Source: Pteria penguin (lineage: Eukaryota > Mollusca > Bivalvia > Pterioida > Pteriidae). From it: DNA of 64,000 nt. Both the position numbers and the translations under genes were made by a program. Positions 1-39,214 of the stretch are shown one piece after another. The stretch covers positions 55,656,288-55,720,287 of the forward strand of contig CM068587.1 in NCBI GenBank assembly GCA_035048485.1, in the 5' to 3' direction. Position 1 is the first letter of the stretch; every line of letters begins with the position of its first letter. The notes beneath the pieces are model-generated. The model saw only the letters and a list, made by a program, of their open reading frames with translations. It was not told where the DNA came from and ran no database searches.

Positions 1-486
1 GAGATCTGGACAAATTACATTCACTGTATGAAGGGAAATTGATTCGTTCGCTCCTTGTTTGACACCACGCTAGAATTATCTGACCGATATCTTGACAGCC
101 GGCACCAGTATCGAGTGAAAGAGAATGTCCGCGTGTCCGTAGAGTATCACTAACCTCCGGCCGGTGTACCGGTGAACAAAAGTCAATTGTTCCGATCAGA
201 AGTGGAACACAAAAGTACATGTAACAAAGCGATTACCAGCTTAGCATTACCGTGTACACAATTACCGAGACTGCAAAGGGAATTTTTTTCGTTTTGACAA
301 TTTTCTCATTTTCTAAAGAATAATCGTTATATTTGGTAAGATGATCTCCTGCACAGTAAGTTAACAGAAGTACAGATAATGAAATAGGTCACTGTGTTAT
401 ATCTAGGACTTTCAGGTTTGGGCATGTGCAATCTTGCACTCTCTATAATACAGCCTGTGTATCGCTAGTTGTGCCTTTTTGAAGAC
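1..486. other. 5' flank of the LU/ShKT gene
   Basis: No coding exon or repeat family was recognised here. The stretch must hold the promoter and 5' untranslated region of the gene whose ATG is at 487, unless an upstream non-coding exon exists. A TATAAT-like string lies near 444, about 40 bases before the ATG. That is a weak match and not enough to name a promoter. Confidence 0.3.
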
Positions 487-26200
<25,714 letters not shown>

Positions 26201-26271
26201 AAGTACATATGTGAATCTTTCCTATGTGTATGTGATATCATATATCAATAGATGGTAAACCGAAGTATATT

Positions 26272-26337
26272 AATAAACCGAAATTGTGATGTGAAGTTAA
26301 TATAATTATATTTGTGTCTTTAAGTAAATTTAATAAA
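26272..26337 (+). terminator. Candidate polyadenylation signals of the LU/ShKT gene
   Basis: AATAAA occurs at 26272-26277 and again at 26332-26337, 72 and 132 bases after the stop codon. In such AT-rich DNA the hexamer is common by chance, but the position fits a 3' untranslated region. Confidence 0.45.
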
Positions 26338-26369
26338 ATTACACATTAAGTAAATATAGAACATATACA

Positions 26370-26560
26370 CCTTTTAATTTTGTGCACCATATGCGCATTT
26401 CGACAAGTTATGTCTCTTCAGTGATGCTTGTAGCCAAATGATTGGAATTTTCAAAATATATAAAAATATGAAGAGCAGTGTTGAAGCTAAAATGACCGAA
26501 AAGTGAACTAAAGAATCTATCAAAGGACAGATCTATGTATAAAGGAGATACTCCTTAGTT
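26370..26560 (+). mobile_element. Dispersed repeat with ATATGCGCATTTCGACAA motif
   Basis: Contains CACCATATGCGCATTTCGACAAGTTATGTCTCTTCAGTGATGC. A diverged reverse-complement fragment is at about 41435-41480 (CTGAAGAGACATGCAATATGCGCATGTGCACC). The sequence resembles a dispersed repeat recalled from bivalve genomes; the family name is not known to me. Confidence 0.4.
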
Positions 26561-26839
26561 TTAGAGTGATTTACTCAATTCGATGACTGAAAATTGAAGT
26601 GTATATTTCATGTCAGTACAAAAGCACTGCAAACTAGACTTATGATGTCCTCGGGGACTATCAGTCCACCAGCAGTGTTATTATTCTTTAGAGTATACCG
26701 TAACTTTTTAGAAATATTATTCACTCTATACATGTGCATGCATACGTGCATTTCTAGTAAAATTTTGTTTTATTTGTACGTCAGATTCTAGCTTTACCTC
26801 ACACCAAGATCAAGATTGTGTAGGATGATGTGGATCCTA

Positions 26840-27525
26840 CATGTAAATCATACAGTGTAAACGAGCTTTGATTGGTATATTATGGATCATACATGAAAAT
26901 AATACAGTGTAAACGACCCTTGTTCCTGACGGAGAGTTTGACTTAAGTGTAAATTAAACAGTGTAAACGACTCTTGTTCCTGACGGAGAGTTTGATTTAA
27001 GTGTAAATTAAACAGTGTAAACGACCCTTGTTCCTGACGGAGAGTTTGACTTATGTGTAAATCATACAGTGTAAACGACCCTTGTTTCTGACGGAGAGTT
27101 TGACTTAAGTGTAAATCATACAGTGTAAACGATCCTTGTTTCTTACTGAGAGTTTGATATAATTGTAAATTAAACGGTGTAAACAAGCTTTAATTGGTAT
27201 AATGTGGATCATACATGTAAATCATACAGTGTAAAACGAGCCTTGTTCCTCACGGAAAGTTTGACAAGTGAAAATCCTACAGTGTAAACGAGCCTTCTTC
27301 CTCACGGAGGGTTTGACTTAAATGTAAATAATACAGTGTAAACGACCCTTGTTCCTGGCGGGGAGTTTGACTTAAGTGTAAATCATACAGTCTAAACGAA
27401 CCTTTCCTCACGAAAGGTTTGATTTGAGTGTGAATCAAGCAGTGTAAAACAGCTTTGATTCGTATAATATGAATCATTCATGTAAATCATACAGTGTAAA
27501 CGAGCCTTGACTCGTATAATGGTGA
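26840..27525. repeat. 54-bp minisatellite, about 12 units
   Basis: ACAGTGTAAACGA recurs at 26852, 26904, 26958, 27012, 27066 and 27120, mostly 54 bp apart. The unit is TACAGTGTAAACGACCCTTGTTCCTGACGGAGAGTTTGACTTAAGTGTAAATCA. Later units (27170-27525) are more diverged. It lies between genes, about 650 bp past exon 20. Confidence 0.9.
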
Positions 27526-27767
27526 TGTATACATTAAATGTTGATTAGTTATCCGAGACTACAATGATATACTCAGAGTATTCATTGTATGCATTTTTAT
27601 CGAGGTAGATGATGTTTCAAGTGTCAGTTTTCCTTTTCCTAATAAATAAGCATTTGTGACAGGCAGGTTAAAAGACTAATTGATATTTTTTTTATTTATT
27701 TCCCTTTTACATTTATTTAAGTTCACTCATGTAAGAATCAACGACAAGGCATCTCATCAACGTTTCT

Positions 27768-27806
27768 AATAATGATGATGATGATGATAATAATAATAAT
27801 AATAAT

Positions 27807-27849
<43 letters not shown>

Positions 27850-27902
27850 GTAATAATAATAATAATAATAAGAAGAAGAAGAAGAAGAAGAAGATGAAGA
27901 AT
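27768..27902. repeat. Compound trinucleotide microsatellite
   Basis: Successive ATG, ATA, ACA, ATA and AGA repeat blocks. The Leu/Ser open frame on the - strand is an artefact. Confidence 0.92.
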
Positions 27903-28689
27903 AAGGTTAACAATGAGTCTGTATGTTAAATATCATGATTCAAAGACATCAAGGTCAATTTGAATTAAAATATTCTAGTATATCAGATGTGAAAGACGTT
28001 ACATGGAAATCATTGTAAGTTGTACAAAGCTATTCAACATCTCACCAAATTAGGTGTCACAAAGACTGGAATATTACCAGTTGTCAATTAACCAACTTAA
28101 TTCAAAGGGAATAAGAGATGATGAGCATGCATAACAAATCTCTTGAATAGATAATGATGGCATAGCATATTCTATTGACTTAAGATTAAAAACTCTATAT
28201 TATTATGGAAAATATCAGTTACTAGGTTTATTTCTTATATTAATTATATCCAACATACAAAACCGACGACAACGTTTGAACGTATTCAGATTTCCACGAT
28301 CCTACTAACCCAATTAAATATTTTTGCAATGATTTCTAAATGTGGCTTACGATCGATAAGGTTAACGACATGAATGTTATAGCACAGATCTATGTACCTA
28401 TAATTTTGAGAAACATGATTTAGTCGTTTTTGTTGCAACTTTGTAGATTTATATTGAATCCAGAATCTCTTTCTCTGACATACATGTTACATTTCGACAT
28501 AACCACGCATATTTAAAATGCTACTACGATGAAAAGGTTGGTTTTAGTGTGTTCATATCTTTCTATAATGATTGATAATATTCTGGAATGGGCTAAATGA
28601 CCTGTTCAGTGAACACCAAATATGACTTTGTATACCAGTTTTGTACTTTCGTATGTACAATTAGGAAACCAAAACTCTTGATTTTGACA

Positions 28690-28885
28690 TCTTTCTTGAG
28701 AACTGCTGTGACAGGGTGATGCATTAAACAGGAGACGCTTTCTCTCTCCGGACACTTGGTCTCACCTCGGAATTTTTCAGTATTTCGGGGTTCACATCAG
28801 TTCCTTTTTGAAACTTACACGATTTTGTATCTGTCCTTGGACTTTGAGAATGATTCACGGTTTGGTACTTCTTCGATATTGATTC
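28690..28885 (+). mobile_element. R2 retroelement tail
   Basis: AAACAGGAGACGCTTTCTCTCTCCGGACACTTGGTCTCACC, then a diverged tail ending GGTACTTCTTCGATATTGATTC. Confidence 0.6.
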
Positions 28886-28929
28886 GTATTAATTCTCAAA
28901 ATTGTGAATAGAAAAGTAAAACACCAACC

Positions 28930-29265
28930 AACTTGATAATAAACAGTGTCAAAAATAGTTTATTCCCAACCAACGTAATACTTAGATGTGTCAATAAATA
29001 GTAAATACACCGACCAACTTAATACGGAACAGTGTCAAAAGATAGTAAATACACCAAGCAACTTAATAGTGAACAGTGTCAAAAGATAGGTAATGCACCA
29101 ACCAACTCAATACTGAACAGTGTGAAAAGACAGTAAATACACCAAGCAACGTAATACTGAACAGTGTCAAAAGATAGTAAATACACCAACCAACGTAATA
29201 CTGACCAGTGTCAAAAGATATTTAATACACCAAGCAACGTAATACTGAACAGTGTAAAAGATAAG
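28930..29265. repeat. 44-bp minisatellite, about 8 units
   Basis: ACAGTGTCAAAAGATAGTAAATACACCAACCAACTTAATACTGA; AACAG/ACCAG landmarks at 28942, 29028, 29072, 29116, 29160, 29204 and 29248, spacing 44 bp. Confidence 0.9.
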
Positions 29266-29619
29266 GAAAATACTTGGTAGGTAGCAGGAGATCGCTACGA
29301 ATCCGGAATTCTATCATAATTTTGTTATTTATGTTCCCTATCTGTACTTTTGACAGCCTTAGTGTTAATTCTTTAGACTATTGTCAATTAGTTCCAGTCT
29401 AAGGTCTTTATTCGTTTGTTTCTATTTAAACCAGCATTTTATGCTCTTGGACATGAAGACAGTAAGAGTTTTATTCTTTTTCTTCTTTAAGTCAGTGCCA
29501 TTGTCAAAGATATTTTTAAATGTTTAGCTCTGAAGCAGTAAAGTGTCCCGCATTTTAAGGTGAATAGCTGCTTTTGAAATTAGCGTGTTTACCTATTTGG
29601 GGGGGGTGGTTGGTCGAAA

Positions 29620-30185
29620 TCCAGTGTGTTAAGGTACAATTTTTGGGCATCAATATAAAGAAACATATGTTTGGTTTATAAAAAGACACATTAAAAGAGG
29701 CTTGCCCACAGCTATTGTGTGTATTTGCATCTTGAATACTTATACCCCCTTTTTGAAATATCAATTTTGTGAGGTGAATTCTCATATTTATGCAAAATTC
29801 TTGAAATATAATGAAAATGGATATAATTTCTTTACACCAGTATCATAAATGATATGTTAAGTTCATAAAAAAGTCGCATGAGAAGAAGTTTGTCTTCAAC
29901 CATTGTGTTTAATTGCATCTCGAATATGCCTACCCCCATATTTGAAACATTAAATTTGGAATAATTATTTTCATTTTCATGCACTATTTCTTGAAATGTT
30001 ATGTGTACAGATATAATCTTTGCATCAATATCAACAATGATATGATAGATTTAAAAAAAGTGACATTAGATGAAGCTTATAATTATACAAATATTGTTTA
30101 TTATTGCATTTTGAATACATATACTCCCTTACTTGAAATATTAATTTTAAAACAAAATTTAAGAATTCACAGAAACAGCTATTCT
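29620..30185. repeat. Degenerate tandem repeat of about 187 bp, 3 units
   Basis: TCTTGAAAT..(A/T)ATG and the TTGTGT..TTGCAT(C/T)(T/C)(C/T)GAATA..(C/T)..TACCCCC segments recur about 187 bp apart across three diverged units. AT-rich, no coding signal. Confidence 0.6.
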
Positions 30186-30907
30186 CTTTCATGTGTCGGC
30201 TCTATAAAATAGCAAAGAAATGTATTTTGATAAGCCTATATACATAGTGTGTGAATATCGGTTGGGAGGGTGTGCATGTGTGTAGGTAATGGGGTGTGTG
30301 TTTATGTGTAATTATGCCAGCAATTAGAATCTTATTTTTCAGTGTTACAGGCACGGCAAAAAGTATAAGCACTACTGAAACTTTTGGATTTCTCTTGCTT
30401 TTTAATCGATTCTAATCTAATCCTAATCAAAGAGGTTTTCGTAAGTGTTTTTCCTTTACGGTACACATCCTTGCTATGTCATGTTCGGAAACACCTTAAC
30501 TTATTTTAATTTTGATATCAATCCTTACGTTATACATACGCTGCACTTCTCTTTTAGCCCCTGGATTTTATGCCGAAACATGTATTAAAAGGAGAGAAAG
30601 AGAAAGAACTGGGTTCGAAATTCAGTTAACATACATAGCATGTTTAAACAAACCAAAGGACACAAGCGTACTATGAGTGACTGATTAATTGATCGAAATA
30701 TCTAATATTGATTATACTATAGGGACAAACATGGCCGGTACATGGCACCAATGACCTCGATGTAATAATCAGATAAACATGGAGATTTATTTACATTGTA
30801 AATTGTTTCCCCTATTGTTGTAGATATACAAGTAACATTTAATCATAACAAAAGAAAAAAGTCGAATGGAAGTTCAAATCAGGTTTGTTATAAAGGAAAT
30901 TGTGTAA

Positions 30908-31108
30908 TAGACGATCTTCATATTTTACATGAAATAAGTGGCCCAAGACCGGACATGTTACTTTTTACCGGGGATTTCATTTTGACGTAAATAACTAGAC
31001 AGTGACGTCACAAGTTAAGCAATGACGTCAAAATAAAAAAAAAAACGGCAAAGAGTTGCATGTCAGATCTTAGGCCGCTTATATCGTGTAAAATATGAAG
31101 ATAGTCTA
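30908..31108. mobile_element. Foldback element (MITE), about 66-bp arms, TA ends
   Basis: Left arm TAGACGATCTTCATATTTTACATG...ACCGGACATG and right arm CATGTCAGATCTTAGG...TGTAAAATATGAAGATAGTCTA are reverse complements with few mismatches. TA at both ends fits a mariner-type target duplication. Between the arms are two TGACGTCA motifs. No transposase. Confidence 0.78.
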
Positions 31109-31989
31109 TTGATCATCCATACCAATAGATAAGAGTCATATAAGTCAGATAAGTTGCTCGTGCCATATTTTCGTCTCAAGTTTATCGGAATAAATATGGC
31201 TGATGTAATACTGAAAGTTTGTATTATTCGCCGATGTATCTGTATGTGAAAATGAACTCAATTGCTGAGTTTCTTTCCTGTGGAGAGCAGTACTTGAATG
31301 AATTCTGTTTCGTATGAGTGTAGAGAATGTCATGTAGGAGAAATATAGGAGAAAATCAACAGACTGCTATAAAAGGTTTTCGCAAAAATCTCGAAAATTT
31401 TGTCTTTAAGAAACTCTAATATATTGGTTATCTCGTCATCAATGTACTTGCTGTGTGAATAAGATGGTTTCTGTGCACAGTAAGGATCTGCACACAATAG
31501 GGACCTGCACGATCTAAACTGAGGTATTCATATCGATGCTTTTCAGGCTTGCGTATAATGGAAGCTATTCAGTCTGCTTTACAATTGTTTGTGAGAAATA
31601 GTTGCATAAAGGATCGAACAATGAAAAGACTTGGTGCTTGTGATATGATGGAAAATTTGATATTTAAGATGATTTATAATTACTTAAAAATTCTTTAGAA
31701 TTTTCATTGGATCGACCCCGCTTCTGGATTATACTGTTGTGAAGTATATCTGATATATCGATATTTTACTAATATGCATTAAACAATATCATATAATGAA
31801 ATATAGAGAGTAGCTTTATGATAACATGATTAAAAGATGAACACTGTGTCACTCCCTCTCGAAGATAGATTTTTATGACAACATTTATATAGAAGTATAA
31901 TCCGGGGAACAAACTCTGAACAAGTTATAATACTGTCAATTAAATGAAATAGTTTCTGGACTGTTTTATGTGAAAGTAACTGATTTCCA

Positions 31990-32175
31990 TTTCTACTGTT
32001 ATTTAGGGGACAACATCAAACGTCACTCAATAAGTGTGGTTAACGGGCTTATGGGCGTCCATTTCTTTTAACTACAAAAGCAGCACAATCAAAAGACACA
32101 CATTTAAAACTCTATAAATAATCCTCCATATGCAGAACAAGGATCAACAGGTTTCTCAAGACAAGAGACGAAAAG
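31990..32175 (-). mobile_element. R1 retroelement tail, reverse
   Basis: On the - strand reads GTCTTGAGAAACCTGTTGATCCTTGTTC, GGAGGATTATTTATA, then CCCATAAGCCCGTTAACCACAC. It is the 5' portion of the R1 tail as found at 58785-58940. It is truncated before the GACCGTCCTAAGTCGG motif. Confidence 0.6.
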
Positions 32176-32894
32176 TAGAAAAATTATCCTCAAGTCGAAC
32201 TGGGTTGAACAATCAAATAAATTAAAAATATGGCGGTAACCATAATTACAAAGCATGAATAAGATCTGAATAAGATATAAAAACCTTTTAAAAAATCTTG
32301 CGAAGTTATGGCATATATAATCTGTATCAGATATTTGAAATAAATAATAAAGCATGTTACCGTTATCATTTTGTGCACGAGAGATGCGCATCTGTCGATG
32401 CTTTGCATGGAAATCATTAATACAGGGTCTAATGTACTGTATGTGCATATGTCATCAAACAAGTCAAGTAGAAATGATTTGATTTTTAAGGAAAAGCATA
32501 AAATGCCTTGCGTAACAATACATTCAGAGGCCTGCTATAAGGGGAGTCTATTATTTTGCTGACACATATTACCGATAATTGCACTTTAATTATTGTCTAT
32601 CAGAAATACCACAGCACAGGATTATCCATTGCATGTTCAATATGTGTATGTATATATATACATTTAGAAAACATCAGAGATTTCCGAAGTACAGCGGTAT
32701 TTCTTTGAGTCTGTTGAAACACCAGCGCATTTATTAAATTACGTGGAAGAGAGGTAAACATGATAGAGGGATCAGACGTTACTTTTACTAGACTGAATAT
32801 AACAGTCCCTTATAATATGATTTTTCCGCAGTATTTAGAACAAAAGTTATGTGTGTTGTGTTGAAAGAAATGTAGTAGAACTTCTTACAAACAC

Positions 32895-33095
32895 AGATGT
32901 GATAAAGTAAACAACGAAGAAGTACCGATCAGTTATCCAGTGTCGAAGTCTAAAAGGGAGGCTATATTATAAAATTATCCCATACTAACCGTTGCCAACC
33001 CCGGGAAATACAACATTCCGGGGTGAGACCAGATGCCGGGGTAGAATGAGCGTCTCCTGTCTGCATACAACACTCGTCGAAATATGGAAACATGT
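32895..33095 (-). mobile_element. R2 retroelement tail, reverse
   Basis: CAACGAAGAAGTACCGATCAG, then CCGGGGTGAGACCAGATGCCGGGG and GAGCGTCTCCTGTCTGCATACAACACTCGTC, the reverse complement of the R2 core and end. Confidence 0.6.
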
Positions 33096-33350
33096 CAAAG
33101 TCGATGAAGGTCCCAATGCACACAGAAATGTACATAAATTGTGAAGGTGACGTCATCATATGTATTTGTCGAAAAGTCAAATTCAATGGCAATCCAGAAC
33201 GTCATGAATCATTCTGCAAAGCGGGACCTCATATTCTCGTATGAGATCACCGTAGCGACCGTAGAACTTCCTCAGTTCAGTGGTGGAGGAAACATTTCTG
33301 TTGAATGCATAATTTTGACAATCTGACAGGGTGCTGATAAGTTTTATCAG

Positions 33351-34279
33351 TATACTGTACGTGTACTTATTTTAGCGGGATTCATATTTTAGCGCAATTA
33401 GCGCTGTTCAAAGTGCGCTAATTCATGACTACGCTAATATAAAATACATGAGATCGATAGAATTAAATGGGCACTTCCGTTTCAACTCTATAGTTATGTC
33501 TATCAAATAAATATCAAGAACAAATTCATCATTTTTGTTTTGATAAAGCATAAAGAGGACAAAAGTAACGATCGATTAAAGATGTTTGCATTATCGGACA
33601 CTGTCGATATGATTATCACAAAACCAACGCAAGAATTAAAAAAAAAAAAAGCGTGGTTTGAAGTTTAGAAATTAATCCCCCGCTAAGCATAATACCGTCT
33701 ATTACGTAATTATAGGCAAAGAGCGGTCAGCGATACAAGTAATTTATCTTATATCAACTTATGAAAACAATGGCTTCGTCCGTAAAACGTAAGAATGGCA
33801 TTTTGTTTTCTATATGTCTTTCTTTAAAAAAAATTATTACTTATCATTATAACTAGGTGTTTTGCTTTCAATGATATAATAGGTTATTGGATAAACATGA
33901 ATGACATGAGGTTGTATTCGGTTCACTGCATATACTGTGAGTAAGGTATTTGACCCGACGCTTGTCATCCAAGCCAATCAAGGGTTTAATAACTCCAGGT
34001 ACATGTACTCTTTAATCAAGTCCAATGGCAAACGTGTCATACCAGCCGATTCGATAATCGCACGTGTGGCATATATTTCAATACCTCGTAAGTAAGATAA
34101 TTAAACACACGTTTTTTACCCAAAAACTGTTTTGAATGCGCCGATTTAATGGATAAATTACGCTAATCGAACATGACAAATGCGCTAATTCATGACTACG
34201 CTAAGATACTACCGACCCCTCTTTCGAGCATTTTGCGCTAAAATTTGATTGCGCTAATATATGTACACGTACAGTATCT
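33351..34279. mobile_element. 0.93-kb inverted-repeat element with GCGCTAA subterminal repeats
   Basis: Left end ATACTGTACGTGTACTTATTTTAGCG and right end CGCTAATATATGTACACGTACAGTAT are reverse complements with small differences. GCGCTAATTCATGACTACGCTAA occurs near both ends (about 33416 and 34172) in direct orientation. No transposase, so probably a non-autonomous DNA transposon. Confidence 0.72.
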
Positions 34280-37200
34280 TATACACCATCAAACACAGTA
34301 GATAATGATCAGGTGTATTGTGAAACTAGGTTACCATAGTGATCATTATGTTTACACACGTGTGGTTTTTCATGTTCATGATATAGTAACTTTTTGATAC
34401 AAAGTAACTTCCAATGAGTATATTTAACAAACCACCTACAGGGTTTTGCACATTGGTTCAGCTTTTAGATATATGCATAAACACAATTTGCAGGTGATAA
34501 AAATATCTTAATAAACAAATGAAAAGAGTTGTTGATAGGAAAATTGAAGAACCCGAAACAACTGTTGATGCCAGCGTTCTAAAACTCTACTTTACGTTCC
34601 TTTGATATGAAGTGCACTTGTTCATTGCACTGGTTGCAGAAACGAAGAAAGACAATCTTAGTATTGTACACCAAGTAAAGCATAAAGGCACTAAGTTAAA
34701 GATTAACATGAAAAAATATTCATATCTGTTTCATTAATAGGCAATACCACTGTCTATCTGGATAAAGTTAACTGAATAATGTGCGATTTATATTCATACT
34801 TACGATGAAAGTAGCATTATAACCTGTCCTCTGGATATCAGCCATGAACAGTCGTAGCATTTATAACATAATAATAGGTGATACAGGAATATGGCAGGAC
34901 GATATAGCCAAAATTTTTAATGTAACACATAGTCATAGAGGCATATGGCAGAGCGATATAGCTGACATTATATCATAATACAAAGTCATAGAGGCGTCTG
35001 GAAGACCGGTATAGCTAACATTGGACAATTGAATTGTAGTATTTATTCCTTTTTCCACACTTCATTGATTTGTACGGACTATTATAGCAGAACGTTAAAA
35101 ACCCGATTACGTATTCTTATCTCTTGTATTCAGTTTGGAAATTATTTAGAAATTATTTTAAGCACACATCAAAAATTCTTCCAGTAGTACTGTACTCAGT
35201 AAGAATGTGCTCAAAGAGTCGTGAAATATGGATTGAATAAAATATTTAGAATTTAGAACTTTTACATTTAAAATCATTTATGTGACAGGAAAATATTAGC
35301 TGCACGTATCTTTCAATCAATTCAAAACTTGGATGTATCGTTGAGAAATAAAACCAACATGAATAACTGATCAGTAAATATAGACACCATTGATGTATTT
35401 TCTGTCTACCCATATTACAAAACAACATTCATGATTAACTATACACATTCGAGCAGAACTGATATTAAAATTAAACATGCAGTCATTAACGTATAATTTA
35501 ATATATCATAGATTAGATATGCATTTCTGTTTGGTGCATAACACGTTGTACCTCCATGTTCTCCCGAATCTTTAATCCAGTTTGTTGCGCTTGTTTCCAG
35601 ATAGGTTTACGTGCATAAACTATACCAGTTGAATCTGTATCCATTATTATGATAATAGTTTATTGAAATAATTTCCAGCAGAGCACATTCTATTGTCAAT
35701 AAGAAATTTATATGACGATTAATGTCAGTGCCAGGCGTTTCATCGAATTTGTGTTTCATTGTGTTAATGTTATTTCAATTGATTGTCTTTTATCTTTACT
35801 CCTGATTCAATGTAAAAAAAAAAGAAGTACCAAAGGGTAAACCATATCTCATAGTCCATGAAATAAAGCATAATAGCATAAATGTATAAGCGTCCACTGT
35901 AACTTATCATAACGTGCTGCAAAGTCAATCTTTTATCCTATTTTCAATGAATCAAAAGGAGTTGTTGTTTATAGAGTCGAAAACAAATCTTTTTGATATG
36001 ATTCCCATGTCACAGAAAAAGAATATGTAACCATTAATGATGAGGAGGTGACTTTAGAATAAATGCAGCAGACATGATATTAGAGAATTCCAAAGTATTT
36101 GTTTGTACAATTAAGTTGTATACAAACAACCTGTATAAAACAATCACCTGTCTTAAACAACAATCTGTCTCTTTTCCTAAACACTAATTTTCAATTCAGT
36201 ATTTAGGGTACAACTGTCTGAAGTGACCACTTTTCAAACCTCCTTTTGTCAGGCTTCTGAAACAGGATTGACTGTAGTTATGCAGTCTGTGATTAGAATA
36301 GAGGACTTCCGAGATACGCATTAGTGACTCGATTTAAGTGAAATGTGAGGAATTCTGTGTCCGGAATGATATAAACGGATACAACCGTGACCAACACCCC
36401 TTACGAAAATTCTTCAAAGTAATGAAAATAAGACTTGCACTGCTGTAAATTTAATTTTGTTTGATTAAAATGTATTTATAATTATATATATTATATTATT
36501 GTACAAGCAAATATCTTTGTTTGGTGTTCCAGTTGTACACTATTTATACCATGCTGGAAGTTGAATGCATAACATTTCACGAAAAAGTATGTAATCCTGA
36601 CCCTAACCCTATATCAAGATCTGATATTGTTTGGCATATATTGACTTCAACGTATTGTGAAAATGATCAACAAAGTATATACAGGTATCACTTCATTAAA
36701 CGATATACGCTTTTTGACAACTTTTTCCACGTTCGTGACGCTTTGAGCCCAAATTGTGGAGATACAAATATTTGACGATCTAACTTGTAATCAGATTGTA
36801 GAAAGTCACAACAACAAGAGTCATAATCCTGTTTAAGGACATTAGTATGCAGAAAGGCGATTTTCCTTAGTTTTACAATAATTTTCAAATTTTTAACCAT
36901 TGTAAATTTTAAAATACATATTTCGAGTAAATACAGAATCCGATTTGCAGTACAAGACATTCATTACTATACATCTGGATGAAATTTCATGGAGTTCTGG
37001 ATACCCGGATTGATCGGGGTACCTTTTGATTGTGTATAAACACAGGTTTCCCCGGAGTAAAAACGTTACCTAACCACAGTATGATACTCAGAATTGTGAC
37101 ATACACGTCTGTGGTATATTATAATACACATCGTAAACGTAAACTTAAGCTGCTTTATGGCAAATGTTAAAACGGCTGATTATGAAAAGGGCAGCGGGGG

Positions 37201-38150
37201 TTCAAATAGTTTTGTTTATCATCATCTCCATTTAATGTGATAAAAACTAAGTAAATATAAGTTCATACTTTGGGATATATCACGCAGTTAGCTGGGACAA
37301 ACTTACTCAATAGCAATGTCTCAAGAATATTTCCTACTTTCATTTATATCAATAGGAATTACATTGCTGAAATAGCTTTCTATTTGTATATAAGTGCATT
37401 AATATTGCGGAAGAGATACTTCAAATATGACATTATAAGTGAAAAAAGAAAACAAACAATTGTTAAGTTTATGTCAGTTGATTCCTAAATATACAAAGTA
37501 ATAATAAAAATCAAGAGCTTAATGTCAAAATAAAAGTAGAAATGTCAAACATACTTAAGATATATCGCATTCCAATTGATAGCTGTAAATTCTTCAGAAA
37601 TTGGTTATAAGGAGTTCTTCTGAAAACTATTAATATTTACATATTTCCTACAGAACCACATTTCGCTTTATTGATTGATAGGTCATGACAGTGTCAAGAT
37701 GTGGGGTCAGTTCCAGCTGCAGATTCTACGGTCGAACACTTTCTTACTTTCATCCTCTCTGATAAGTTTAACCTTGATGATTTCTAAGCACGCACCACTT
37801 GTATGCTCGCTATAATAATAAGACACATGTAGTCATAGCATGCGAGCATTTATCGCCTATTTACCGAGATGCTTATGAATTTGCCCATGCGATACAGAAA
37901 GCCGATTAGAGCGGCAGCGATATCTGATGTTAATGTAATAAGCTTTCCTTCTATTTTATACTTATAACATTCTATGTACAAAGAATATATTTTATGAACT
38001 GATATGAAGTAGATGCTTCCTATTATACTTTGATAAAATCTGGAAAAACTCTGAAAGTTTAGGTGCGTATCTTTCATGCATATTTACCTTTATATAAGTA
38101 TGGTTCCCCTTACTATTGCTATATCATTTTATAGCTGATTTTCATAGGCT
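34280..38150. other. Intergenic, mostly unrecognised
   Basis: Apart from the 65-bp repeat at 34845 nothing is recognised. An 84-codon open frame at 36521-36775 has no recognisable domain, and its neighbourhood shows no linked exon, so it is not called as a gene. Confidence 0.4.
34845..35025. repeat. Short tandem repeat of about 65 bp, 3 units
   Basis: Three diverged units of CATA-GTCATAGAGGCATATGGCAGAGCGATATAGCTAACATT. Confidence 0.6.
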
Positions 38151-38800
38151 TTATTCATTCATCAAATGTGTGTCCTTTGATTGTGCTGCTTTTGCGGTGA
38201 GTGGGAAGGTGGGCGACCGTAACATGCTTAACCACACCAACTGAGTGACGTTGTCACTTCCTAAGTCCTAAGTCGGTATCGTATTTTTGTTACGTCGTTT
38301 TTCCGCGTATATTCTACTATTGTCATGTTTTGTGTGCATGTCCTTGGTGATTTTTGTCATACAGGTTTGTCAGATGTCTTCTGTTTTCTCTCTTGCTCAA
38401 TATAGACCATTACACCAAAGTAAAGCGAATAGGACTAATGGAGAAATTCAAACATAAATACGAATACCCTTGGTCAATACCACAGTTTTGTAAAAATGGT
38501 TTGCCTTATGTTATTATACTCTTATATTCTTACTATTATTATACTCTTTTGGAAAATGACACTTTCTACCATGTTAGTTCACATTCATTTATATATACAG
38601 TGCTAAGCTACATTTATTTCTTCTGCATGTGGGAGCATTCACAGCGGGTATGGCTAGCCATTTAGTGGTCACTTACTCGTCTTCGGCACCTTGTCTCGAC
38701 TGAATTTCAGGAGACCGTGACTGTCTGCTGTGGTACATTGTTGTTAGTGCCATAGTCCATAGTGTCATAGACACCAGTTACTTTCTTATTTAGCATTGGT
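38150..38800 (+). mobile_element. R1 tail followed by R2 copy
   Basis: R1 subfamily at about 38165-38395 (GGTGAGTGGGAAGGTGGGCG, TAAGTCGGTATCG, GTCATGTTTTGTGTGCATGTCC). R2 at about 38540-38800 (ATACAGTGCTAAGC, GCATTCACAGCGGGTATGGCTAGCC, ACTGAATTTCAGGAGACCGTG). Confidence 0.6.
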
Positions 38801-39214
38801 CAGATCCTGAGAGTCGGTGTAACCACTCAAGGCTTTTTATTGACATGTTTTATGTTCATTTCGAGAAGACCCTTTCGTAAAAATTCATTTTTATTCAACG
38901 AAATGCAACTTTCTGTAAATATTGTCCTTTTTATAAATTAAACATGGTTAAGTTTCATATCATTCACGTTATTCCGTGATCTGGAAATTATTCTACATGT
39001 TAAATCTAGGGCGAATTCTAATTCGCTCTAAAATAATTTGAGTAATACGTATCATGAATGCTTGTAACAATGTCTTAATTGACAAATTAGGAACGAAACT
39101 AAATATTTCGACAACAAGTAGTGCATCATATATTTCATCCAACCCGAATAAATAAATATGTAAATATGATATTATTAAATCGTAAAGAAAAAAGAGGAGT
39201 TACTGGCTCAGTTA

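Noticed and set aside
36521..36775. 84-codon open frame with several cysteines
   Set aside because: No recognisable domain, no good splice partners, and composition like the surrounding AT-rich DNA.
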